Shown: positions 20,469 through 30,664 of the stretch, piece by piece
How positions within the stretch are numbered: the first letter of the stretch is position 1
Layout of the letters: the number at the start of each line of letters is the position of its first letter
Assembly: GCA_958450365.1 (NCBI GenBank)
Contig: CAUEEP010000934.1
Location: 608,001-672,000 of the forward strand
Source: Mesorhabditis belari
Lineage: Eukaryota; Nematoda; Chromadorea; Rhabditida; Rhabditidae
Length of the DNA stretch: 64,000 bases
Direction of reading: 5' to 3'
Made by a program: the position numbers and the translations under genes
The notes under the pieces: generated by a model
Database searches by the model: none
What the model was told of the DNA's origin: nothing
What the model saw: the letters and a program-made list of their open reading frames with translations, nothing else

Positions 20469-21225
20469 CGAAAACCGGCTAAAATTTGATTTTTAAAAAG
20501 TTTATCAAGGAAATAAAGAAACGAGGAAAATGCACAAAAATTGAGTGAATTCACGCAGCTTAACCCCACCCGATTTTTCTTAAAATCATCATTTCTAAGC
20601 CAGATTTCTATTTCTTTTACTTTTACCCTCAAGAACTATCGTACTGTCGACGTAATAAAGACCATGGCATAGGAGCGTCGCGAAATCTACTTGTCTGTAA
20701 CTGCCAAAAAAAACGTTTTCTTGTTGAAATACTGAAAACTTCAAACATTTTTCTATATTTTCCACACTTTTCACGCGATTTTATCACAAAAGAAAATTGA
20801 AATTCGAAATTTTCGAAAAAACCGGCTGCCTATTTGGGGGGAAATACGGTGGGAAAAGCTCAAAACAAAGAGAAATTCGAAAAAAAAAACAGAAAGCAGA
20901 AACAGAAAACGTTTAAAGCTACCATAATCTCTTAAATCACATAATTCTCACTCAAAAATGTAAAAAAAATGATAAAAAGTGGCATACCGTAAGTTAGACA
21001 GAGCTTTAAAGTTGACGAGAACCGAGTACTGTAAACTGACTATTGTAAACGGACACAATAGTCCCATACATTGCTCAGTTCTCGTTTAAAGCTACAATAA
21101 TATCTTTCAGTACTTTGTCTCATTACAGTATGCCGAATTACAGTATCCTCTTAGCTAGGATGCATTTTAGAAACGCATTCACGGGAATTAAAAATACGAC
21201 TGATTAGAGTAACTTCTCAAAAAGC
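20469..21225. promoter_or_regulatory. RAD54B upstream region
   Basis: No gene. Contains an imperfect inverted repeat at about 21000-21110 (GCTTTAAAGTTGACGAGAAC versus TTCTCGTTTAAAGCTAC) and repeated short words TACGGTA/TACCGTA and CTACAGTA that recur to about 26.6 kb. Confidence 0.45.
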
Positions 21226-21842
21226 TCAACTAGATACAATATTTGTTGATTGATGATGAATCGTGTCGATTTGTTGTATTCCCTCTTTTGCCACCCTCAT
21301 CAATGTTTTCACGACACCCGAGAAAGCGTTGTGCCCAAAGCCGTGTGTCAACTGAAACCGAGCTTTTATACTATACTTTTACTACCGTAACTGGTCATTA
21401 ATGAAGCTAATAGCCTAATGAAGCTAATAGCCTAATGAAGCTAATAGCCTAATGAAGCTAATAGCCTAATGAAGCTAAAGTAATTAAGCGTCTTCTAAAA
21501 CGTGCCCCTTTCTCTTAAACTACCGTAAGCTTGTCTATTTTTATCCAATCTGATTCAGTGAAGGTATTGAATTTATGAATGAAAAGGATATTAAAGTCTA
21601 TAAAAAGTTGATAGATTATATAAAAATAAGTAAGATTACGGTAGTCTAATAGAAAGAGGATTAGAAAACGTTTTAATTTTAGTTTTAGAAATGTTTGTTT
21701 TAGAAAATTTTGACTCACTTACCAAACTAAAGTTATTGACAGCGTCGGTGACTCGGGAATTGATGAAATCATAGGGATTTCTAGTGGATGACGGTGAATA
21801 TTCGTGTGGATAAACACCCAATGAAGAGATCACTTGATCCAT
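21226..21842 (-). CDS. Small orphan protein, two exons
   Basis: Exon 1 (21723-21842) encodes 40 residues starting MDQVISSLGVYPHEYSPSST; exon 2 (21226-21351) encodes 41 residues starting LTHGFGHNAFSGVVKTLMRV, ending STNIVSS. Both splice sites are good (GTAAGT donor, TTTCAG acceptor) and the phase is clean, giving 81 residues. No family recognised and no membrane segment. Its intron carries a repeat also found in the semaphorin intron at 52845-53092, and the shared sequence reaches the first codons of exon 2, so the acceptor may derive from that repeat. Confidence 0.45.
21399..21478. repeat. 17-bp tandem repeat, about 4.7 copies
   Basis: Perfect tandem copies of TAATGAAGCTAATAGCC, followed by a partial copy, inside the intron of the small orphan gene. 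Confidence 0.95.
21494..21660. repeat. Inverted-repeat element
   Basis: TTAAACTACCGTAAGCTTGT at the left is answered by a reverse complement (ATTACGGTAGTCTAATAGA) at the right. A related copy lies in the semaphorin intron near 52850-52990 (CTATCGTAATCTTGTCTATT). Confidence 0.65.
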
Positions 21843-22113
21843 TCGAGACAGGAAAACCCTAGATAAAGCTGTGGGTAATGGTGATTCCCAAAAAAAAAGT
21901 GCTCTTCAAAAGAAGCTACCGTATTCCGTACAAGACTACGGTAGCTTTTTCATCTTTTAGAAAAACTGAGAAAAGAAAGAGAAGGCAATTCCTTGTTTTA
22001 AACTCACAATGCAGCTTCTAAGTCATTCCTTGCCCTCACTAGGCCATACGGTAAACTTGATGAGAAAGCGATGTAATCCTGAATATACCATAGTGTACTT
22101 TCTGCTCTCCTAT

Positions 22114-22215
22114 AAACGTACCGCTTCTGGCACACAAAACTCTTCATTTTCAATGAATTTTCATGAAAAATAATGTATCCTATGCGCTAGAAACAATACG
22201 TTTACATGTGAGCAC
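22114..22215. repeat. Short palindromic element, family C
   Basis: About 100 bp with inverted ends ATAAACGTACCGCTTCTGG and a degenerate complement CGCTAGAAACAATACGTTTA. Related palindromes are at 24649-24755 and 25536-25655, with partial ones near 22330 and 25755. No coding potential. Confidence 0.6.
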
Positions 22216-22764
22216 AAAGTACACGCTTGACAACAAACTTGAGCCATGATATTCGTCGGAAAATCGCTCTCGCATAACTTCACAAAATCCTGAGCCAAAA
22301 CAACTGCTTCTCCTAGAAAAGCTTGAGATTTAAGTGCACTAGAAAGGTTGCGTTTCCACAAACCTTCACATAAAGCTGAAAATGCAGTTGCTGGAGTGGT
22401 TTTTCGGCGACCAGATGGCAGGAAAAGTCTGAAAAACTCAAACATGAGCTTTTCTCCAATTTTTTAAAAACAAACCCGACTTTTGTCAAATCTTGTCGCA
22501 ATGCCTTGTTTCCATCTTTGGCTTTTGCCCTAAAATCGAGTTTTTGAGAACTAGTACCCTTACCATTTTCCATTTTCCTAACCTTATCCTACTCTTTAAC
22601 CTATCCATTCATTGTAACATATTTGATTAACCCATTTTACTTACTAGTTAGTAACATTTTTCTTTAAAAATTGATTCACAACCTAACAAGTTTACACAAA
22701 ATAGTTTCTATTATTTCTATTGGCTCATTTTGTTGAAAGTTAGCGAATTCTTTTCTCGTAGATT

Positions 22765-23214
22765 TTAGAGCCACTTTTTAAGATCGTCTTCGCTTTGTAA
22801 ATGTCCATCTAAGGAATTTTGCTTTGATTGGAAAATCCAATGGGCAAGGTTTAGAGAATAAGGAGGGTGAGGTAAGACTTCCCAGCAGCCCAGGCTTCCC
22901 AGCAGCCCAGGCTTCCCAGCAGCCCAGGCTTCCCAGCAGCCCAGGCTTCCCAGCAGCCCAGGCTTCCCAGCAGCCCAGGCTTCCCAGCAGCCCAGGCTTC
23001 CCAGCAGCCCAGGCTTCCCAGCAGCCCAGGCTTCCCAGCAGCCCAGGCTTCCGCCCAGGCTTCCCAGCAGCCCAGGCTTCCCAGCAGCCCAGGCTTCCCA
23101 GCAGCCCAGGCTTCCCAGCAGCCCAGGCTTCCCAGCAGCCCAGGCTTCCCCAGGCCGTATGTGGGCATTGTCGTGAAGGATGACCTTTCTCAATTCAACT
23201 CGTTTTTTCTTCAT
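22765..23214 (-). pseudogene. Mariner transposase relic split by an in-frame minisatellite
   Basis: A single open frame reads MKKKRVELRKVILHDNAHIR, then a repetitive section, then CWEVLPHPPYSLNLAHWIFQ, QNSLDGHLQSEDDLKKWL and stop. The flanks are the mariner catalytic region (LHDNAxPH ... WEVLPHPPYSPDLAPxDxHLF ... SxEDxKKWL). The stretch between HDNA and WEVLPHP, normally about 15 residues, is filled by 17-bp repeats. The third catalytic Asp position (APxD) is altered (AHW), so it is dead. Only this C-terminal region is seen. Confidence 0.8.
22878..23150. repeat. 17-bp minisatellite, about 16 copies
   Basis: Unit CTTCCCAGCAGCCCAGG, almost perfect, with one shortened unit near 23050. On the minus strand three units encode a 17-residue period (CWEAWAAGKPGLLGSLG), keeping the mariner frame open. 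Confidence 0.97.
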
Positions 23215-23429
23215 TTCTTCATTTGTAGCTGCTGATAAGCCAACTTTGTTGTTGCGTCATTGTTTTCGTTTTTAATATTATTCTGAGCCACCGACAAAGA
23301 GGATTTTTGAAATACAACTACAATATAACGTTTTTCAAATGTCTGATTTCAAATGTTAAATGTCTGAGGTAGTGTTTGAAAAGAAAATCAATAAAAATCG
23401 AAGCATTGAAGTCTGCGGATGAAATGTTT

Positions 23430-23540
23430 TCTGAAGAGCTGATAAGCGACTGATAAGCCACAGCTAAGGGACTGATAAGCCACTGATAAGCCATTGATAA
23501 GCCACAGCTAAGCCACAGCTAAGGGACTGATAAGCCAACT
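23430..23540. repeat. Imperfect CTGATAAGCCA tandem repeat
   Basis: Interspersed copies of ACTGATAAGCCA and ACAGCTAAGGGA/ACAGCTAAGCCA; one more CTGATAAGCCAACTT copy lies at 23232 beside the mariner relic. Confidence 0.8.
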
Positions 23541-24013
23541 TTTTCGATGTAAACAGAACGGAGAAAGTCGAGCGCATCAGCAATTATTTCAAAAGTGTTA
23601 GACAAAAGTGTTAGACAAGATTTATGAACGAGTCTAATAGAATCTCTCGTCTCCCCTGAGCTTTAACCCCATTTAGCCTGCAAAATCAAACTTTCTCAAG
23701 ATTCCATTGATTAGACTCGCATGAAGACATTCCGGTGGATTGATTCGACGTCGAATTTCGCCTACCGTAACCTGAAAATCACTTTGTTTAGGATTGAATT
23801 TAAGTAAAAGCAATAAAAAAGCAATAAACTTTAGCAATATTCAAAGCAATATACCTTATATTTGGTCGCCTGTGCCAGGACACACAATCTCCCAGAAACT
23901 TCGCCAAATTGTTTCTCATCTCTCACCACTAAGCTCTCATTCGGGGTGGGGAAATCGAAAACGATTTTTGTTTCTAAAAAATATTTATTTAAAGTTAATG
24001 CAAAAGTTTTATA

Positions 24014-24511
24014 GGGTTGATGGAAAAAGTCCTTTCCGATTTTTTGGGAGAGTACCTTCAATTTGTCAAATTTTGACGTTTTATAGCTCATCTTAAAGCT
24101 GAATTCAAGACGGATCGATTGGTAAAAACCGTTTTGAGATATCTCTTTTCTAAAAGTTTTTACAGCTATTTTAGTAAGTCGACGAAGACAAACTTGCTGA
24201 TTTGATTGAAGAAGATCCTCAAATTTGTGTCTAGGGGTTATTTTTGACGCTGATCACGAAACACATGTTTTTAGTCTAGGTTTCTGCACGGAAAACTAAC
24301 GAAACGTGAAAACAGCCATTTTTTGGCTTTTTTGGCTCTGCCACCCTTTACTAAAATAGCTGTAAAAACTTTTAGAAAAGAGATATCTCAAAACGGTTTT
24401 TACCAATCGATCCGTCTTGAATTCAGCTTTAAGATGAGCTATAAAACGTCAAAATTCGACAAATTGAAGGTACTCTCCCAAAAAATCGGAAAGGACTTTT
24501 TCCATCAACCC
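24014..24511. repeat. Large hairpin element
   Basis: Arms 24014-24176 and 24348-24511 are almost perfect inverted copies (outer word GGTTGATGGAAAAAGTCC, inner word CAGCTATTTTAGTAA) around a 171-bp loop. Apparent frames such as MSYKTSKFDKLK occur in both arms because of the symmetry and are not taken as genes. Confidence 0.9.
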
Positions 24512-24648
24512 AATAAAATCAAAAAAAAAGAAACCTTTTATTTGTGAGTTTTCTTCAATCTCTTCATTCTCCTCATTTGTCTCATTGAACGATTGTGAAG
24601 CTAAATTTTGTGATTGTGAAGCGATTGTGAAGCTCATTAGTGTTTTTA

Positions 24649-24755
24649 CTTGCAAACACATCCACCCTAGCACACTGAAATCTTCATTTTCTCGTAACAA
24701 TGATTGAAAAATGAAGAATAAAGAATTCAGTGCACTAGAAATGATGTGTTTACAA
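24649..24755. repeat. Short palindromic element, family C
   Basis: GCAAACACATCCACCCTAGC at the left answered by GTGCACTAGAAATGATGTGT at the right; same family as 22114-22215 and 25536-25655. Confidence 0.55.
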
Positions 24756-25535
24756 TGATTCGAGCATCTAGGTTAGACCAAAACTTTACAGTTTTTCTGA
24801 TTTATGAAAAATGATCTGAAAAAAAGCCAGTCATTCAAAAATTGCTTTACAAAAGCTACAGTAATCCAACGCTCAAACTACAGTACTCAATCCTTTCATT
24901 TCACTTGTAAGCAAGCTTTTCCAGTCACCTGTAAGCAAGCTATTCTCCGATTGAATCCCGCTGTCATCCGAGGAGCAATTCAAAGAGCAATTCGGCATTT
25001 GCGAGAAATTTGATGCTGAAAATTTCGCTATCAAGAGTTTTTCTTCCTATTTTTTCTCATCCTAATCCATTAAAGTATACTGTAAGTGAATTTTTGAGCA
25101 AAAAAAAACAAAACAAACCAATAACTGGTGAAGCAAATGGAAAAGAATCATTAAAAAACATTTGTGGATGGGGGAAATGAACGGGCATCTAAACAATTTG
25201 ATCATTAATCATTTGATCATCAAAATCTCATAGAAATTTCGATATTACGGTACTTTTAGATAAAAAGTAGTTTGGAAAAGTAGTCATTTTGGAAAACTCT
25301 CTTACAGGTGAGAAGAAATTTGACGCTGAAACGGTGGATGGTGGAGCGATCGAGAAATTCGGGGTTGAGTTGAAAAGTGGAGCACCCTAATAGAGAAATA
25401 AAGCTATTTTTAAAGATAAAACATTGCTACATCTAAGCTGCATCAATTGCTTTGTTTTCAGCGACTTTTTGTCGAAAAACACTGTGCCAGAAGGCTAGTG
25501 TTGACGGGAGCATAAAGTACAGCAGAAAGTACAGA

Positions 25536-25655
25536 GCTTGTGAAATCGCACCCCTTCTGGCGCACTGCATTCTTCATTTTTCTCGAAGCAACGAGTGTCA
25601 CGAGAAAAATCGAGAATTTCAATGCGCCAGAAGAGGTGCGTTTACAGATTTAAGC
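25536..25655. repeat. Short palindromic element, family C
   Basis: Best-preserved copy: GAAATCGCACCCCTTCTGG and GCGCACTG at the left; CAATGCGCCAGAAGAGGTGC and GTTTACA at the right, with a further inner palindrome TTCTCGAAGCAACGAG. Confidence 0.7.
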
Positions 25656-25901
25656 ACCACCAAATTGATTATTTCGATTGCCACAAGCATGCCGTACAAA
25701 AGAGCGCATTTTAGAAAGCTACCGTAGTTACCGTACCCGTACTCCGCATTTTGAACGTAAACGCACCCTTCTTGGCGCACCAAAATTCTTCACTTTTCTT
25801 ACCGAAAACATTGGTGGCGGTGTGCTCGATTGCTCATTTTCAAATCCCTCAAAAGTGTTTCGTTTCGAAGCCGGCTAAATATAACCTACAGTAATCTATT
25901 T

Positions 25902-26061
25902 GTCTGTCTGTCTGTCTATCTGTCTGGCTGTCTATATTTCTGTCTATCTGTCTTCTGTCTATCTGTCTGTCTCTCTGTCTGTCTGTCTATCTGCCTGGCT
26001 GTCTGTCTGTCTGTCTATCTGTCTGTCTGTCTATCTGTCTGTCTGTCTATCTGTCTGTCTA
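25902..26061. repeat. (TCTG/TCTA)n microsatellite
   Basis: About 160 bp of mixed TCTG and TCTA units with a few interruptions. Confidence 0.97.
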
Positions 26062-26404
26062 TTTCCAAATGATTACTGTAATCCCTCACCTTTTCCCCTT
26101 CAGTCGATCGTTTCCTCGAATTTTTCCCCTCGAATCCCAGAAAAGCGTTTTGCATCTGTTGAAGAGGGTTCATTTTTACCTATTTTACTTCTTATTTTCA
26201 TTTTTACAGTATCCAAAAGCAAAAGAAACCCCTGAATTCCCCTACAGTAATATCCTCGTCAGTTTTATTCCATTCTAAAGCCAGAATTATTCTACAATGT
26301 TTGACAGTAACCCGAACACAATACCTCCACAATAAAAACTAATGTACTCTATGATATCATTGCATGACTATTGTATTCGGATTACTGTAGAGATCCAAGG
26401 CAAC

Positions 26405-26530
26405 AATTGAGACCCAATTTAGACTACCGTAATCCAATTGAGACTCAATTTAAACTACCGTAATCCGATTGAGACTCAATTTAAACTATCGTAATCCAAT
26501 TGAGACCCAATTTAGACTACCGTAATCCAA
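26405..26530. repeat. About 31-bp tandem repeat, 4 copies
   Basis: Repeated CCGTAATCCAATTGAGACT plus CAATTTAAACTA with small variations. No gene is visible between here and 27243. Confidence 0.85.
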
Positions 26531-27290
26531 AACATTTACGGCTACTTTAAAAAGTCAAAGATAATCAATGAAAAGAGCATCTTTCGAAAAGTTAGACAAA
26601 CTACCGTAGTTCATAGTAACAAAATCGTACGGTCTAAGGTTATTAAACTAAAGTCAGACCCAGATTACAATCCTAATTGAGATTCAAGTATTCTAGCTGT
26701 AATCTAAGAGAATTACGGCACGAGTCTCAATATACAATGTCAATTAATCAAATTAATAATCAAAGAAAAGAAAAGAAACCCAAGGTAATCAAATTGAGAA
26801 CAATTATAGCAAAAGGAGCAATTGACCTCAAAACTACAACCTCGATAAATTGGGAAACGATCCTCCCAAGCACAAAAGTGATCTGAGGGTCAATCGGCCA
26901 AACACTGCCCGCTTTCTATCGTCCCTTAGGCCAGCCCCCTAAACTTTTCCCTAGATTTTTTTCACGCCAATTTGAATTCGAATGCCAACGGGGTTTTCGG
27001 CAGATGTGAGGTGATTGTCATATCACAAAATCACTCTTTTCCTATCAAGTTTAGAGACGGATTTCAAATCGTTGGGAAAGTTGAGAAAGATTTTGATATC
27101 AACAAGAAGCGCTATCCTGAGAAAAACTTTAAAAAGTACGCAAAAACTGATTTATTACAAATACAAGAACATATTTTATTAAAATATTTAAAGTAAACGA
27201 TAAAATGGCTCATGATTGGTGCGTGTAAAACGCACTTAGAAAAAAGTTATGGCGAGTTGCACAAATAAAGTTGCGGAAATTAGCCCACCC

Positions 27291-28283
27291 CACATCCGCG
27301 CGAAATAAGGCGAAAAATCGTTTTCTATAGGATTTTTACGTTTGAATAGCCGATTGACGCAGAAAAATGTGCTGAATCCGAAAATAAAAGAATTTTTGAA
27401 ATCCCTTCAACAAATTTTTTAAAAATCGAGTTTTAGTGATTTTACTGTGTTAAATTTCAGCCATATTTTATTGTCGGAGCCAAATTTTGGAAACAAAAGC
27501 CTAAAACAAAAATGTAAACCGCAAGTTTTATTCTACGGGCTTTTCTCTATCTTTTGATACCAAAAGCATAAAAATTGATAAACCCTATAAAAAGTTATAA
27601 CCTTTTGAAAATAAAAAATGTGGTTCCTGGGTTATGGCACACTATAACGCGGACAGATTACCGCAAAATTAAACTTTTTTTTTGCTACAATCAAACCATT
27701 TTCGCTATTTTTCCTCTTTTCAAGATGATGGTGTCGATCTCTGCGGATTTAAGTAAAGTTGTTTTTTTATGAACAGATGCTTTGCTTTTGAATTTGTCAG
27801 GCCTCGACAGGAATTAATCCAAGAAAGGAATGAGCGCACAGTTTGCAACGGTATATGTTAAACGTTTTGAAATAACATTTTAAAGTTTATTGAAACAACA
27901 ACATTGAAAACAAGATTAATTAAAATACCCCAGGTCTGATAATAAAATAACCCAGGAACCATATTTTTTATTTTCAAAAGGTTATAACTTTTTATAGGGT
28001 TTATCAATTTTTATGCTTTTGGTATCAAAAGATAGAGAAAAGCCCGTAGAATAAAACTTGCGGTTTACATTTTTATTTTAGGCTTTTGTTTCCAAAATTT
28101 GGCTCCGACAATAAAATATGGCTGAAATTTAACACAGTAAAATCACTAAAACTCGATTTTTAAAAAATTTGTCGAAGGGATTTCAAAAATTCTTTTATTT
28201 TCGGATTCAGCACATTTTTCTGCGTCAATCGGCTATTCAAACGTAAAAATCCTATAGAAAACACATTTTCGCGCGGATGTGCA
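27291..28283. repeat. Long-arm fold-back element
   Basis: Arms of about 340 bp (27291-27636 and 27945-28283) are highly similar inverted copies, outer word CACATCCGCGCGAAA, inner word GGTTCCTGGGTTA. The loop of about 310 bp is AT-rich without coding features. The left arm abuts a partial family-B end (27244-27290, TTGCGGAAATTAGCCCACCCC). Confidence 0.9.
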
Positions 28284-28302
28284 CCCCATTTGGCGGTTAA
28301 TG

Positions 28303-29054
28303 GGGGTAGGCTACTTTCCGCCATTTTATTTGCGCAACAGGGTCATTTGCGCAAGTACGTTTGCGCAACAAGGGTCATTTGCGCAACTTTATTTGCGCAA
28401 CTGGGTCATTTGAGCAACTTTAACACTGTATTAAGCACTCGAATTTTTAATCATTATTTTCATTTTTGAGCTTTTTTTTTATTGTTTTTTATTTTCTTCT
28501 ATTTTTATGAAATCTTCCAATTTTTGCATAATCTTCCAATATTTATCTAAATTAATCCTTTCTAAGAGCTAATAACCATTAGTAAAATATTTTATCGCTT
28601 TAACAAAAAAGTGCAACCGATAACGATGAAAGTTAGGACAACAATAGCAATGAAAGTTAGGACAACAATAAAAATCAAATTTTTTTAATATAAGTCAAAA
28701 GCTGAGAAAGATGTTGCACAAAATCGCAACCGGGCAAGCGACCATTAGAAATAGCAGTAAAACGTTGCTTTTGTCGAGCCAATACAGTTTTCTTCCGTGT
28801 GTAGTTTTGTCCAACAGTGAGATTGATAGCCGATGAAAGCTTGAAACGGTTGATTATTTGCGTCATTTCTTCGTAAAGTCTGACCGCAGTATACGATGGA
28901 TGCGGATTCTTGGGAAAATGCGGAAAATTAGTTAACAATGGTTTTTAAGAATAAACAAAACCGTACTAGAATTTTAAACAACAAAAAAAAACGTCAAAAA
29001 AGTTGCGCAAATGACCCTGTTGCGCAAATAAAATGGCGGAAAGTAGCCTACCCC
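28303..29054. mobile_element. Family-B TIR element (long copy)
   Basis: Ends GGGGTAGGCTACTTTCCGCC and GGCGGAAAGTAGCCTACCCC are perfect inverted repeats continuing as ATTTTATTTGCGCAACAGGG for about 50 bp. At 752 bp it is the longest family-B copy. It holds one 87-residue minus frame (28675-28938) with no certain match. Confidence 0.8.
28675..28938 (-). CDS. Hypothetical ORF inside family-B element
   Basis: 87 residues, start MLTNFPHFPKNPHPSYTAVR, then LYEEMTQIINRFKLSSAI and RKKTVLARQKQRFTAISNG. Basic, with an HPS-x-x-x-LYEEM pattern that loosely recalls the C-terminal part of MULE-type transposases in nematodes, but too short to be sure. It could be the last trace of the family-B transposase. 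Confidence 0.3.
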   Translation of the reverse strand: MLTNFPHFPKNPHPSYTAVRLYEEMTQIINRFKLSSAINLTVGQNYTRKKTVLARQKQRFTAISNGRLPGCDFVQHLSQLLTYIKKI

Positions 29055-29282
29055 GGTTAATGTGATCCAAAATTTTTTAAATGACACTATTTCTGAAATT
29101 ACCACAAACAATGGATATTCAGCCAATAGGTTAAAGATTCAAACAATTTTTGGCACGACGCAAGCGGAAAGGCAAACATTTCATCTTGTTTTGTTTTTTG
29201 TGTGGAGGTTGCGCGCTTTAAGTGTTTCGCATATACATTCCGAGTGTCCTACCCCTCTGCCCCCTGAGTACCCCTCTAAGTG

Positions 29283-29375
29283 CCCCCCTTGCCAGAGGCA
29301 TTTTGCGTTTTTCTCGACGCACAATTTACCAATTTTGCGTCGAGAAAAACGCAAAATGCCTCTGGCAAGGGGGAC
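29283..29375. repeat. Perfect short hairpin
   Basis: CCCCCTTGCCAGAGGCATTT at the left is repeated in reverse complement at the right around TTTACCAATTT. It is absent from the matching place in duplication copy B (about 52020-52040). Confidence 0.85.
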
Positions 29376-29757
29376 GCTTGGAATGTATACTTTCGAACAA
29401 TTTTGTCGAATTCGAATGTATACTCGAAACTTTCGCAGTAGTTTTTTCTGGTAATTAAAATTGCTAGCTTCTATACCCAATTTGTTTAAGAAACGCAAGA
29501 GTTCTACAACCGACTGCGCTCTTTTATCGCGAGCATTATTAGATTTAGTTGTTGTGAAACCTAAATTTTCGCTCATTGCTTGTCTGCGAATTTTAAAAAC
29601 GCTCGTAAAACCTCTTGCAAACTTGAAATGCTTAGAACTAAACCTGAGTAATCATCACCCTCCTCCCCTCACTAGTAGATATTGTCTTGTTCTGCCTTTT
29701 TAAAATGTTCTCAATTCGTGTACATTACTCGAAAGATTCTTTTCATTTTGATACGGT

Positions 29758-30424
29758 ATGGCTGATGGTGAAACTCCACAACAAAACGGCGACAAGGAGT
29801 ACATCAAGCTGAAAGTCGTCGGACAGGACGCAAATGAAGTACACTTCCGTGTCAAGTATGGAACCTCGATGGGAAAACTCAAGAAGTCGTACGCGGATCG
29901 GACTGGCGTCAGCGTCGTTTCATTACGGTATGCATTTTCATTATTAATAATGATTTGGGCACTCAAACTTTGGCGAATAGCAAAAATTTCGTTCTAACCG
30001 GTTTTGAAGCAATTATTTAAATCATTAAATGACCAAAATTCAACTTTACGGTCGGATCGAGATTTTCAACGAAACCTGATTTATGTTTTCCCCCATGCGA
30101 AACTAAGTTGTCCCCTGGACGTGTAATTATGCTAAAATATTAAAGATATGCCAAGCGCATCCTGCTGAATGCGATACAATAAATTTCGTTTTTAGTTTCC
30201 TCTTTGATGGCCGACGCATCGCCGATGAAGACACCCCGAAGTCGCTCGAAATGGAAGAAGATGACGTCATTGAGGTGCGATTGTTTATTGCTGCTTATAG
30301 CTTACGATGCTTATAGCTTACGGCTTATAGCTGCTGATGCTTATAGCTTACGAATTGTTCCAATCTCCCCAATGTTTAGGTGTACGCCGAGCAATTGGGT
30401 GGTTACGAAAATGAGGTCAATTAA
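29758..30424 (+). CDS. smo-1: SUMO (duplicate copy A)
   Basis: Three exons (29758-29927, 30196-30274, 30380-30424) encode 97 residues. Family features: [70 protein letters not shown] and a short tail YENEVN after the processing Gly-Gly. SUMO is conjugated to lysines by UBA-2/UBC-9 and acts in transcription, chromosome segregation and germline function. The protein matches the copy at 51012-51633 in every segment compared. The second intron has extra GCTTATAGCTTACG repeats not in copy B. Both copies look functional. Confidence 0.96.
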
Positions 30425-30664
30425 GAAAAACAACTCCATCTCATGATGTCAGCACTCACATTTTACCCGTTCCGATTTATTGATTTGCCATTTGAATTTA
30501 AATTCTCGTCATGTTTATCACCACATTATATTTTGGTTGCTACAGTTGTCCTTAAAATGAATAAAGTGATTCTGTTTAGTAAATGGAAGGGAATGGATAG
30601 TGACGCTAGTTGGACGGGAATTGTGGAATGTTTGTACACAGTTAGCGATACTTGACTTTTTGAA

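Noticed and set aside
22161..22573. Two overlapping minus frames starting MFEFFRLFLPSG and MENGKGTSSQKL
   Set aside because: Overlap each other and palindromic repeats; no splice structure or domain.
22824..23183. Pro/Ser/Gln-rich frame on the plus strand
   Set aside because: Translation of the 17-bp minisatellite opposite to the mariner frame; no start context or homology.
23831..24547. Twin frames starting MSYKTSKFDKLK
   Set aside because: Both arise from the inverted arms of the hairpin at 24014-24511.
25830..26235. Cys/Leu/Ser/Val repeat proteins
   Set aside because: Microsatellite (TCTG/TCTA) translated in two frames.
26972..27196. 74-residue frame starting MNSNANGVFGRCEV
   Set aside because: Plausible amino-acid composition but no family, no splice partners and a repeat-rich setting; evidence too thin.
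29181..29576. 131-residue minus frame starting [20 protein letters not shown], also in copy B (51816-52109)
   Set aside because: Shared only through the duplication, differs by indels and hairpin insertion between copies, and no domain is seen; more likely non-coding flank of SUMO.
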